From: JAJYIW01 sp036787065
GTDB taxonomy: Bacteria > Chloroflexota > Anaerolineae > Anaerolineales > Anaerolineaceae
Direction of reading: 5' to 3'
Assembly: GCA_036787065.1 (NCBI GenBank)
Contig: DAIQPZ010000018.1
Coordinates: forward strand, 1 to 27,699
Length of the DNA: 27,699 bases
Shown one piece after another: positions 1 through 7,665 of the stretch (position 1 is its first letter; each line of letters opens with the position of its first letter). The position numbers and the translations under genes are program-made. The notes under the pieces are model-generated. The model saw only the letters and a list, made by a program, of their open reading frames with translations, did not search any database and had not been told where the DNA came from.

Positions 1-55
1 CACCCGCAAACACATCAAATTCGGGGACTTTTCACACGATCCTGTATGCGGTTAC
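1..55. repeat. Palindromic intergenic element, copy A (right half only)
   Basis: This is the right half of the palindrome family seen six more times in the window. It starts inside the stem (CACCCGCAAACACATC), runs through AAATTCGG, then has the downstream CTTTTCAC motif and ends at GTTAC (51-55). The left half lies outside the window. Its arm differs from the other copies at a few stem positions. Confidence 0.8.
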
Positions 56-191
56 CAAAACACCTAGATTATCTAGGTATTTTGCCTCGTGCTTAATATA
101 CAATTCTTTCATATTGGCTTGACCCATAAAACGGTTCTTCAGAATTTTCGATGGAAATGAATGAGCCAATAAAATTATAGAGGAGCCATGG

Positions 192-3068
192 ATGCGGCGT
201 GTAAACGTAAAACCGAGGGAAAATGCACCAGATGATCTCAATATTTTCTGGTACACATTAAGCGCAGAAGAAACTTTAAATAAATTAGCAACACCCGTTC
301 AAACGGGCCTGACGACCCAAGAAGCGCAGGCCCGTTTGACGCATTATGGGCCAAATCAACTGGTTGAAGCTGCCCGGGCATCCTTTCTCAGTTTGGTTCT
401 GAACCAGCTAAAGAGCTTCGTCGTCATCCTGTTGATCGTGGCTTCTTTAATTTCAGCGATCCTTGGCGAATACGTTGAGGCCGGGGCCATCCTGGCAATT
501 GTGATCCTCAATGCCGTTTTGGGAGTGGTTCAGGAGAGCCGCGCCGAAGCAGCGATGGCGGCGCTAAAACGCATGTCTGCCCCCGAAGCCCAGGTCCTTC
601 GGGATGGCCAGCGGGTCTCCGTACCGGCCACCCAGTTGGCGCCGGGCGATCTGGTCTTTCTCGAAACGGGTAACTTTGTTCCCGCGGATGTCCGCTTGAT
701 CGAAGCGGTCAACCTGCGCATGGAGGAAGCTGCCCTGACGGGCGAATCATTGCCTGTGCAAAAAAATGCGGCGCTCGCCCTGGATGAAGACATCCCTCTC
801 GGCGACCAGAAAAATTCCGCCTTTATGGGTACTGTGGTCTCATATGGGCGCGGGTTCGGTGTCGTGGTTTCCACCGGCATGAAAACCCAACTGGGGATGA
901 TCGCCACCCTGCTCCAATCGGTTAAAGAAGAAAATACGCCCCTTCAAATTCGCCTGGATAACCTGGGGAAATTACTCGGTTGGGGCACGCTCGCGATCTG
1001 TGCCCTGGTCTTTATCCTGGGGATTATCCGTTCGGGTGGCAGCCTGCAAGAAATCGTCAGTTTGTTTATGATCGCGGTAAGCCTCTCGATTGCGGCCGTG
1101 CCAGAAGGTCTTCCGGCGGTGGTTACGATCAGCCTGGCTTTGGGTATGCATGAAATGGTAAAACGCAATGCCTTGATCCGCCGCTTGTCTTCGGTCGAGA
1201 CATTGGGTTCGACCACGGTGATCTGCTCGGATAAGACTGGCACACTGACTCAAAACGAAATGTCAGTAACTCGCTTGTGGGTGGATGGGTGCGATTTTAA
1301 CCTCACCGGTAGTGGGTACAATCCCAAGGGTGAATTCTTATTGGAGGGAAAACCGGTTGCCTTGAAAGATCATCCGGCTGCAATGACTGCCCTGTGGGTG
1401 GGAGTGTTGAATAACGACGCCAGGTTGGAAGTAAACGACAACAGCGATGATCAACCCACCTATCGACTCGTGGGCGATCCAACCGAAGGGTCTATTCTGA
1501 TCGCGGCTCTCAAAGCCGGCGCCCTGCCGGAAGACGTCCTCCAGGCTTACCCCCGCACCCATGAAATCCCCTTTGATTCGGTCCGCAAGCGCATGGTCAC
1601 GGTCCATTTCATTCAGAATCCTCACCCGGAAGATATCTCGCCGATCAACGACGAACAAAAACGGGAATGGATGGCAGTCGCCGTCAAAGGCGCCCCGGAT
1701 GTGGTCCTCGATTTGTGCAACCAGTATCAGGGTTTGGACGATCGGGCCCATCCACTGGATGAAAAGACCCGCCAGCGCATCCTGGAAACCAACGACGCCA
1801 TGACCTACGATGCCCTGCGCGTACTCGGCCTGGCCTACCGCCTGGCGCCCGAAGTACCCTCGACCCAGGGCAGTTCGATCGAACATAACCTGGTTTTTGC
1901 CGGGCTGATCGGCATGATCGACCCCCCTCGCCCGGAGGCCGCCATGGCATTAGAAAAAGCGCGCCGGGCCGGGATCCGCACGGTGATGATTACCGGCGAT
2001 TACGCCAACACCGGCAGAGCTATCGCTGAAAATATCGGCTTGCTGCGCCCTGATAGGCAGGTTTTGACCGGCGCGGAAATCAATCAATTGGATAACGACG
2101 CCATGCTCAATGCCGTTAAAGTGACCGATGTCTATGCTCGGGTTAGCCCGGAACACAAAATGCGCATCGTTGATGCCCTGCGCACCAACGGCGAGGTGGT
2201 GGCCATGACTGGGGATGGAGTCAATGACGCTCCGGCGATCAAGCGTGCCGATATCGGCATCGCAATGGGCATCACCGGCACCGATGTGGCCAAAGAATCG
2301 GCGGACATGGTGCTGACCGATGATAATTATGCCAGCATTGTATCGGCAGTAGAACAGGGGCGGATCATTTATTCCAATATCCGAAAATTTGTGTTCTTTA
2401 TCATATCCTCTAACATGGCCGAGATTATGATCATTTTCCTCGCGACCCTGGCCGGTCTGCCTACACCCCTTACCGCCATCCAGTTGTTGTGGCTTAATTT
2501 GCTCACGGATGGCGCTCCAGCCCTGGCGCTGGCCCTCGAAAAAGGGGATGCAGACACGATGCAGCGACCACCGCGCCCGACAGACGAACCGATTATCAAC
2601 CGGCACATGACGGTGGGCATCATCGTCCAGACGATCATTCAGACGGCGGTGGTATTAACGGCATTTTGCCTGGGATTAATCTGGCATCTGCAAGCGCAAG
2701 GCATCCCCGCCGGAGCCAACCCTCTGCTCTATCTTTTACAATATAAGTGGAGCGGGGTGAACGTTCAATCGGCCGAAACCATGGCCTTTGTCACCCTCTC
2801 GTTGGTCGAGCTTTTCCGGGCTTATACCGTGCGTTCAGAACGGCAGTCACTCTTACAACTCGGCCTATTTTCAAACCGATATATGCAGGTCGCGGTCGGT
2901 TTCTCGATTGCTTTGCTGCTTTTGGTGGTGTGTGTGCCCTTCCTTCAGCCCATTTTTAACACGCACGTGCTCAACCTGCAGGAATGGGGCGTCGTCGTGT
3001 CCCTCGCGCTCTTGCCAGCGCTGGTGGAAGAATTTACCAAGGTGTTCTTACGCCGCAGCCTCACCTGA
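192..3068 (+). CDS. P-type IIA Ca2+-transporting ATPase (SERCA/PMR1/PacL-like)
   Basis: A cation pump of the inner membrane that couples ATP hydrolysis to Ca2+ export. The 958-residue length is normal for family IIA. Visible motifs are TGES (183-186, actuator domain), the PEGLP bend in M4 (304-308), DKTGT with phosphorylated Asp347, and GDGVNDAP (674-681). The residues that bind calcium in SERCA are all present: N and E in the M5 segment SSNMAEI, N/T/D in NLLTDG (M6), and E in LSLVELFRAY (M8). This favours Ca2+ over Na+/K+ or Mn2+ alone. GAGGAG at 180-185 fixes the start at 192; an ATG at 188 is out of frame. It overlaps convergently by about 20 bp with a LarA-like pseudogene. The substrate is inferred from family residues. 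Confidence 0.95.
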   Translation: MRRVNVKPRENAPDDLNIFWYTLSAEETLNKLATPVQTGLTTQEAQARLTHYGPNQLVEAARASFLSLVLNQLKSFVVILLIVASLISAILGEYVEAGAILAIVILNAVLGVVQESRAEAAMAALKRMSAPEAQVLRDGQRVSVPATQLAPGDLVFLETGNFVPADVRLIEAVNLRMEEAALTGESLPVQKNAALALDEDIPLGDQKNSAFMGTVVSYGRGFGVVVSTGMKTQLGMIATLLQSVKEENTPLQIRLDNLGKLLGWGTLAICALVFILGIIRSGGSLQEIVSLFMIAVSLSIAAVPEGLPAVVTISLALGMHEMVKRNALIRRLSSVETLGSTTVICSDKTGTLTQNEMSVTRLWVDGCDFNLTGSGYNPKGEFLLEGKPVALKDHPAAMTALWVGVLNNDARLEVNDNSDDQPTYRLVGDPTEGSILIAALKAGALPEDVLQAYPRTHEIPFDSVRKRMVTVHFIQNPHPEDISPINDEQKREWMAVAVKGAPDVVLDLCNQYQGLDDRAHPLDEKTRQRILETNDAMTYDALRVLGLAYRLAPEVPSTQGSSIEHNLVFAGLIGMIDPPRPEAAMALEKARRAGIRTVMITGDYANTGRAIAENIGLLRPDRQVLTGAEINQLDNDAMLNAVKVTDVYARVSPEHKMRIVDALRTNGEVVAMTGDGVNDAPAIKRADIGIAMGITGTDVAKESADMVLTDDNYASIVSAVEQGRIIYSNIRKFVFFIISSNMAEIMIIFLATLAGLPTPLTAIQLLWLNLLTDGAPALALALEKGDADTMQRPPRPTDEPIINRHMTVGIIVQTIIQTAVVLTAFCLGLIWHLQAQGIPAGANPLLYLLQYKWSGVNVQSAETMAFVTLSLVELFRAYTVRSERQSLLQLGLFSNRYMQVAVGFSIALLLLVVCVPFLQPIFNTHVLNLQEWGVVVSLALLPALVEEFTKVFLRRSLT

Positions 3069-3337
3069 CGTATGGGGATTAAAAGCCGGATAGGTCGTCC
3101 CTCCATGGGGAAAAATTAGCACGGTGGCAGGTCCCGGAAAACGGCGCCGGGCCGCCTGGATGGCGGCGGGCAGATCGTCATCAAAAGTGACGAAGGGCGG
3201 TGCACGCCCAGGGCAGGCACAAGGGTGAGATCTTTTATGACCAAACCGGCGCGCTCTAATTCAGCCAGGACCGGTGGAAGGAGTGTTTCGACCGGGGTCG
3301 GCCGGCTTGTGTCATCCACGATAAGGGCCACTTTCAT
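3048..3337 (-). pseudogene. LarA-like (DUF2088, lactate racemase family) remnant with internal deletion
   Basis: The first ~47 residues (MKVALIVDDTSRPTP ... LVPALGVHRP) look like the N-terminus of nickel-pincer lactate racemase LarA/DUF2088 proteins, including the TRPTP motif and the HR pair. Right after GVHRP the frame shifts. In the next frame the strand reads PPFVTFDDDLPAAIQAARR and then TVLIFPHGGTTYPAF, which resembles a family C-terminus, ending at a TAA at 3050-3048. Family members are roughly 400 residues, so about 300 central residues are missing. The gene is therefore an internal-deletion remnant with a frameshift at the joint. The reading frame left intact from the start runs 3337 to 3116 (73 aa). 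The assignment rests on remembered family motifs. Confidence 0.6.
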
Positions 3338-3363
3338 CTCAGTGTAAGGTAAATTCGGTTGGC

Positions 3364-3897
3364 TTATTTTTTCTTTCGAGAACGAGTTGAACCATTTTTA
3401 ACCTCACCCGATCCTTCAATGATAACCAGTTGCTTTTGATCGACTTGTTCCAGGATAATGTGCTTTGGAAAGAAGCCATAACGCTGATAAAATCCAAAAG
3501 CATCTTCATTCCCGGTCTCCACCGCCACCCGCCTGACTTTTACCTGGTGCCGGTCCAGCCAGACCAACCCACGCTGCATTAACGCCTCGCCAATCCCATT
3601 CTTGCGATAGGGTTCAGCCACAAACAAAGAATCAATTTCCCCTTCATGGGTGGAGGAGATCGTGGTGACACTGTACGCCACATAGTCATCCTCTTCTTTC
3701 AACCTGACCAGATCGACCCGCATCATCCCATTCTGGGCTTTGTCCAGCAAAATGGCTTTTCTTTGCTGGAAGGTTAACCGGCTATAATATACGATGAACT
3801 GGTGCGAATTCCGCCGGTGGTATGCATTCAGTTTGGTCCACAGCGGGCTGATCCAATCCAGCAAATCTTGATTTCCTTCAACAAATTCAATATCCAT
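3364..3897 (-). CDS. GNAT family N-acetyltransferase
   Basis: A cytoplasmic acetyl-CoA-dependent N-acetyltransferase of unknown substrate. The C-terminal half has the GNAT signature: the strand IDSLFVAEPYRKNGIGEALM, whose R-x-x-G-x-G/A loop binds the CoA pyrophosphate, then VETGNEDAFGFYQRYGF, the usual last helix and strand. The tail is basic (RSRKKK). I chose the ATG at 3897, with AGGGACGGGA just upstream. An in-frame GTG at 3939 would start inside the palindromic element next to it and is less likely. With the ATG start the protein is 177 residues, typical for a single GNAT domain. It has its own orientation between the LarA remnant and palindrome copy B. Confidence 0.85.
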   Translation of the reverse strand: MDIEFVEGNQDLLDWISPLWTKLNAYHRRNSHQFIVYYSRLTFQQRKAILLDKAQNGMMRVDLVRLKEEDDYVAYSVTTISSTHEGEIDSLFVAEPYRKNGIGEALMQRGLVWLDRHQVKVRRVAVETGNEDAFGFYQRYGFFPKHIILEQVDQKQLVIIEGSGEVKNGSTRSRKKK

Positions 3898-3931
3898 GGT
3901 CCCGTCCCTGTTTACGAAGGGTTGATTTATT

Positions 3932-4042
3932 GTAACCACTCAGCCGTGGGATGAAAGTTTCCGAATTTGACGTGTTTCCGGGTGCTTCGCACCCGGAAAC
4001 ACGTCAAATTCGGGCCTTTTTCACATAGACCTGAGCAGTTAC
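3932..4042. repeat. Palindromic intergenic element, copy B (complete, 111 bp)
   Basis: The core is a perfect 25-bp inverted repeat (3961-3985 with 3989-4013) with a 3-nt loop TTC. The outer arms are also imperfectly inverted: GTAAC-CACTCAG at the left (3932-3943) matches CTGAG-CAGTTAC at the right (4031-4042). Both sides of the core carry a GAAAG/CTTTT motif. The element lies between the starts of the divergent GNAT and DsbA-like genes. Confidence 0.95.
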
Positions 4043-4130
4043 GATTTATTCAACTATTTTATACGAAACTATCTAAGTTTACATCAATATTACGAAATTA
4101 CCCTGTAATTAGTTTTTATGAATATGTATC

Positions 4131-4166
4131 TCGACTCACTCAAGGCCTGTGGTTATAATCAATAGG
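4131..4166 (+). promoter_or_regulatory. Candidate promoter giving a leaderless DsbA-like mRNA
   Basis: A perfect -10 box TATAAT (4154-4159) is preceded, 17 bp upstream, by TCGACT (4131-4136), a 4/6 match to TTGACA. The ATG of the DsbA-like gene begins at 4167, 8 nt after the -10 box, where transcription would normally start. No ribosome binding site fits in that gap. Confidence 0.6.
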
Positions 4167-4961
4167 ATGAACGAAAATTTCCCCAACCAGCCAGTGTCTA
4201 CTCCAGAAATATCAGCCGATAACAAACCTGTGGCCGATCCAGAACCATTTGGCATGAATCGGCCCGATCCCTTAAAACAAAACAGCCTGGTAGTTTTGCT
4301 ACTGCCGTTGGTCTTTCTAGCCGGGTTGGGACTTGGCTACCTGCTTTGGGGAAAATCCAGCAGGTTCCCGACCGCCAGTGTTTCAACTTCGACTTCAAGT
4401 ACCCCCGTTTCGGCCCAGCAAACCAAGCGCTACGACATCTCCACCGATGGCAGCCCGTCTATCGGTCCCGCTAATGCCCCCATTACCCTGGTCGAGTTCA
4501 GCGATTACGAATGTACCTACTGCCGTAAATGGCACGATGAGGTCTATCACCGCCTTTTGCAGGATTACAAAGATAAAATTCGTTTTGTCTACCGGGATTT
4601 CCCATTAACCGGGCTGCACCCAAACGCCGTTTCCGCGGCTGAATCGGCCTACTGTGCCGGGGAACAGGGCAATTATTGGGAATATCACGATCTGCTTTTC
4701 ACCGGACAGTATGAGTTGGGGATGGATGGGTACCAAAAGTATGCTTCCACTTTAAAAATGGATATGAATCAGTTCAATGACTGTTTGAATAATCGCCGTT
4801 ACCAGACCACCGTCCAATCCAATTATAGTTTTGCCGCTAATTTGGGGATTCAATCCACGCCGACGTTTTTTATTAATGGGTTAGCTGTGGTGGGAGCCCA
4901 ACCCTACGAGTACTTCAAACAGGTGATCGACATGGAAATTGCCGGGCAAATCTCCAAATAG
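4167..4961 (+). CDS. Membrane-anchored DsbA-like thiol-disulfide oxidoreductase
   Basis: An extracytoplasmic thioredoxin-fold protein likely to form or shuffle disulfide bonds (DsbA/BdbD type). The start used is the ATG at 4167 (264 residues). A proline-rich cytoplasmic N-terminus is followed by one membrane helix (about residues 41-62) and a Ser/Thr-rich linker. The DsbA-like domain contains the CxxC active site C116-T-Y-C119 in the segment VEFSDYECTYC, and a cis-proline loop STPTFFING with P232. The large helical insertion between them (HPNAVSAAESAYC...) is typical of the DSBA-like family. The deoxynucleoside kinase follows 49 bp downstream. An in-frame GTG at 4149 lies upstream, but the perfect -10 box sits between the two. 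The redox partner is not visible in this window. Confidence 0.92.
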   Translation: MNENFPNQPVSTPEISADNKPVADPEPFGMNRPDPLKQNSLVVLLLPLVFLAGLGLGYLLWGKSSRFPTASVSTSTSSTPVSAQQTKRYDISTDGSPSIGPANAPITLVEFSDYECTYCRKWHDEVYHRLLQDYKDKIRFVYRDFPLTGLHPNAVSAAESAYCAGEQGNYWEYHDLLFTGQYELGMDGYQKYASTLKMDMNQFNDCLNNRRYQTTVQSNYSFAANLGIQSTPTFFINGLAVVGAQPYEYFKQVIDMEIAGQISK

Positions 4962-5010
4962 CCTTTGCTTAAATAGCTTCGCTTTCAGTAAACAAACCAG
5001 TCGAGGAAAA

Positions 5011-5658
5011 ATGAAAAAATTTATTGCCATCGCCGGTAATATTGGCGTTGGAAAATCCACCCTGGTATCACTGCTTTGTCAGAATCTGGGATACCAGCCT
5101 TTTTACGAACCTGAAGCCCAAAACCCTTACCTGGCCGATTTTTATCAGGATATGCGTGCCTGGGCCTACCATTCTCAATTATTTTTTCTGACTCACCGGC
5201 TGCGTATCCATCGCGAGCTGCTCAATTATCCTGGCGCAGTCATCCAGGATCGCAGCGTCTATGAAGATGCTGAAGTTTTTGCACGCAACCTTTACCTTCA
5301 AGGTGCAATCAGCGAGCGAGATTACGCTACCTACCAAGACTTATACCACGTACTGAGTGATCTGCTCACTCCACCCGACCTGGTGATCTACCTGCGTGCA
5401 TCGGAAAAAACACTTTTAGACCGGATTGCCAGCCGCAACCGTACTTACGAACTCAGTATCAGCGCTGGCTACCTGAAACAATTAAACACACTATACGAAC
5501 AATGGATCAGCAATTTTACTCTCTGCCCTGTGCTGACCGTACCAGCCGACGACCTGGATTATGTGGGGCATCCAAAACATCTGGACCTGGTGACTAAAAA
5601 AGTGCAAGAAAAACTTACCGGCAAAGATGAAGTCATCTTTACCCCTGAAGAAATATAG
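5011..5658 (+). CDS. Deoxynucleoside kinase (dGK/dAK type)
   Basis: A cytoplasmic salvage kinase that phosphorylates deoxynucleosides with ATP. This 215-residue protein has an N-terminal P-loop GNIGVGKS (residues 9-16), the family motif DRSVYED (D80-R81-S82; the DRS arginine contacts the substrate) and a LID-region motif RIASRNRTYE starting near R138. GAGG about 6 nt before the ATG at 5011 supports this start; an in-frame upstream ATG at 4939 overlaps the DsbA-like gene and has no such site. A paralogue lies at 7666-8298 on the other side of the DnaA-box region. The two resemble the paired, non-identical kinases of Gram-positive bacteria (dGK plus dAK/dCK). Which base each prefers cannot be read from the sequence with confidence. 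Confidence 0.9.
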   Translation: MKKFIAIAGNIGVGKSTLVSLLCQNLGYQPFYEPEAQNPYLADFYQDMRAWAYHSQLFFLTHRLRIHRELLNYPGAVIQDRSVYEDAEVFARNLYLQGAISERDYATYQDLYHVLSDLLTPPDLVIYLRASEKTLLDRIASRNRTYELSISAGYLKQLNTLYEQWISNFTLCPVLTVPADDLDYVGHPKHLDLVTKKVQEKLTGKDEVIFTPEEI

Positions 5659-5676
5659 TAAAGGGTTAAGCCTGGT

Positions 5677-5937
5677 TTAACGCGGATCAACAACCAGCTT
5701 GATCGCCGTGCGCACTTTTCCTTCAATATCTACGTCAACAAATTGAGGAACACAGACGATATTAATCCCATCGTTCGTCAAATAACCAGTAGCCAATACC
5801 AGCGCCTTAACTGCCTGATTAACTGCTCCGGCCCCAATGGCTTGAACTTCAGCATGTTTGTGTTCCCTAATTACCCCAGCAATAGCCCCAGCTACAGCTG
5901 CAGTGCGGGAGTTCGCCGAAACTTTAATGATATCCAT
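5677..5937 (-). CDS. spoVS: SpoVS family (stage V sporulation protein S-like) protein
   Basis: A small 86-residue protein matching SpoVS along its whole length: MDIIKVSANSRTAAVAGAIAG at the N-terminus, then VQAIGAGAVNQAVKALVLA and the C-terminal IEGKVRTAIKLVV. SpoVS has an Alba-like fold and is thought to act as a small nucleic-acid-associated regulator. In Bacillus it affects sporulation and septation, but it also occurs in non-sporulating bacteria, and no sporulation gene is seen here. GGGAG sits 7 nt before the ATG. It is transcribed away from the DnaA-box region that starts just upstream, so its promoter must lie in that region. The role in this organism is unknown; chromosome organisation or replication-linked control is a guess from position. 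Confidence 0.93.
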   Translation of the reverse strand: MDIIKVSANSRTAAVAGAIAGVIREHKHAEVQAIGAGAVNQAVKALVLATGYLTNDGINIVCVPQFVDVDIEGKVRTAIKLVVDPR

Positions 5938-6042
5938 TGTTTATCTCCCTTCCTATTGAACGTACAATGCGACAATATTGATTACGATTTAACGGGGCAT
6001 TAATTACATTTATAAGTTCCTAAAGTCATTAAGATTGTACAA

Positions 6043-6533
6043 GATTCTTTAAGGAGAATCAAGAAGATATTTATTGTTCTCCAGGATTTCCCGTGGAATG
6101 GGCCGCATTTTGGGTGGGATTCGCCACGGCAATTCCCAAAGACCTATATTGATTGTTATAGTTTTTTTATACAAGGATTAATTAATAATAGTTGTAATAG
6201 AGACTGTGGATATGTGGATAAATAACAATTCAGTGAAGACAACCCCCTACACTTGTGACCAGTACGTAAAGATCCCCCCACATATAGGTGAATCCCTGGG
6301 TAGAGTCACTCCCTTTTATCCACAGGCACTCAGTGGATAAATAAATGATAGAAAGAATAAACGTCTCATTTTTAAGGCTTAAAATGGGGGGGGATTAAAT
6401 AGAGGGGTGGTAAAAAAACACCCCCCATATATGGGGGGGTGTTTATAGGGCGCAGAAAATAAATTTGTGCACAAATGAGCGAGTTTTCCACACTTAAACA
6501 CAGTTATCCACAGTTTTAAGCAGTTTATCCACA
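6043..6533. other. Candidate replication origin (DnaA-box cluster) in the 5938-6606 gene-free region
   Basis: Seven 9-mers match the DnaA box TTATCCACA on one strand or the other. Perfect matches are at 6213-6221 (-), 6316-6324 (+), 6504-6512 (+) and 6525-6533 (+). Single mismatches are at 6205-6213 (-), 6332-6340 (-) and 6484-6492 (+). The last three plus-strand boxes are spaced 20 and 21 bp apart. An AT-rich stretch (about 6146-6200) left of the first box could be the unwinding element. Five GANTC sites also fall here (6043, 6056, 6118, 6290, 6303). No dnaA, dnaN, gidA or parAB is in the window, so a DnaA-titration locus or a DnaA-regulated promoter is the alternative. Confidence 0.65.
6411..6444 (-). 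terminator. Intrinsic terminator for the nucleotidyltransferase transcript
   Basis: An 11-bp inverted repeat AAACACCCCCC / GGGGGGTGTTT (6416-6426 with 6434-6444) encloses a 7-nt AT-rich loop. On the minus strand the stem runs into a T tract (complement of the A run 6412-6418). It would stop transcripts from the gene at 7614-6607 before they cross the remaining DnaA boxes. Confidence 0.75.
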
Positions 6534-6606
6534 GGTTGGGGGATAATTTAATTGGACGGCTGGGAAAGTAGTTCGCATAGTATAGGCATATATAGGGGTG
6601 TTCTTG

Positions 6607-7614
6607 TTAAGCGATACCATTAGATTTTGCCCAATCATCCAGAATTTCCTCAACAGTATCCAGGTAGGCATCCAGCGCCTCTAATTTACCAGTAAACTGA
6701 TCGCCGCCTAAATGTAACGACTGAATTACGCCTGGCCAGTCTTTTTGAGTGGGTGATTCAGGCGATTGGTGATAGTCCACTTCTGCCCAGGTATTCAGCA
6801 GCGGCCATAAAGCGGCTGCCGGCATTTCGCTGGCCAATAACGCTTCAATGGCGCGTTCATAGTAAAGCCGGCGGTCGAGATGGAGCCGGATCGGACGGCG
6901 TTCATTATCCGATTGGGATTGGTAGGCTTCATGCCAGGCGGGCAGCCAGGATTTGATCTGTCCCGGCTCAATCTGGTCCGCCCCAATCAAAGAAAGCAGT
7001 CCATTGGTAAGGCCGGGCCGGTTGATCGCGCGCGCCCGCTCAGGAAAGTTTAAAAGGAAGCGCCGTTCCGTCAGGGGGGCGCCTGTCAGGCTGGCCGCCG
7101 CATTTGCGCCCGCTTCGACCGCCTTAAGATAGTTTATCAGCGACTTGCCCGGTTCTCCCGGATTCATTTGCATTTCCAGCCAGATCTGACGCGCCCGCTC
7201 GATGCCCTGATGAGCGCGGGCAAAGACGTTTTCGGGCAGGTAGAATTGAGAGGTAACACTGGCCTGGGTAAATTCAAACCAATGCTGGGTATCGTATAAG
7301 ACGATATGGCTGTCGTGAATGGCGGGGCCGATCCATGGATGCAAACGCAGGTGTCGTGGCTGATTGTATTCCGATTGGGGCTGGTGGGCAATATCCAGGG
7401 TGATTTCGGGGCTCAAGCGGATAATTTCGCGTTCAACGTCTGGTTGGCGATCATGGATAAACACCAGATCGATATCGCTCGTACCGCCAAGCAGTGGTTC
7501 ATCCGTGAGGAGCGATCCAACCATAAATATGGAGACGAGGTCGTGCCGGGTGCTGAGCTGCTGGGTGACAGTATCTTTTGCGATTTTTAGAAGCGTTTCA
7601 CGGGTGATGTGCAT
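6607..7614 (-). CDS. Nucleotidyltransferase domain protein (Pol beta superfamily)
   Basis: A 335-residue protein with an N-terminal minimal nucleotidyltransferase domain. The motif VGSLLTDEPLLGGTSDIDLVF gives the GS pair (G33-S34) and the two metal-binding aspartates D47 and D49. The C-terminal two thirds are helical and of unknown function; they look like the helical partner domains of aminoglycoside- or kanamycin-type nucleotidyltransferases, but no specific substrate motif is recognised. Only a weak ribosome site is seen before the ATG at 7614. It lies 51 bp downstream of the second deoxynucleoside kinase and is probably cotranscribed with it, ending at the terminator at 6411-6444. The substrate is unknown. 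Confidence 0.85.
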   Translation of the reverse strand: MHITRETLLKIAKDTVTQQLSTRHDLVSIFMVGSLLTDEPLLGGTSDIDLVFIHDRQPDVEREIIRLSPEITLDIAHQPQSEYNQPRHLRLHPWIGPAIHDSHIVLYDTQHWFEFTQASVTSQFYLPENVFARAHQGIERARQIWLEMQMNPGEPGKSLINYLKAVEAGANAAASLTGAPLTERRFLLNFPERARAINRPGLTNGLLSLIGADQIEPGQIKSWLPAWHEAYQSQSDNERRPIRLHLDRRLYYERAIEALLASEMPAAALWPLLNTWAEVDYHQSPESPTQKDWPGVIQSLHLGGDQFTGKLEALDAYLDTVEEILDDWAKSNGIA

Positions 7615-7665
7615 AGGGTGCTCTCATCAATTCGAGACGGGTTATAGATAGCCAAGCCTCCCAAC

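Noticed and set aside
62..78. ACCTAG-ATTAT-CTAGGT hairpin as a terminator or operator
   Set aside because: The 6-bp stem is short, has no T tract, and the neighbouring upstream gene is outside the window.
1338..2606. Antisense frames of 182 and 218 codons inside the Ca2+-ATPase gene
   Set aside because: The ATPase frame carries every family motif; the antisense frames have none.
3967..4158. Plus-strand 63-codon frame over palindrome copy B
   Set aside because: Half of it is a translation of the palindrome and the rest crosses the promoter of the DsbA-like gene.
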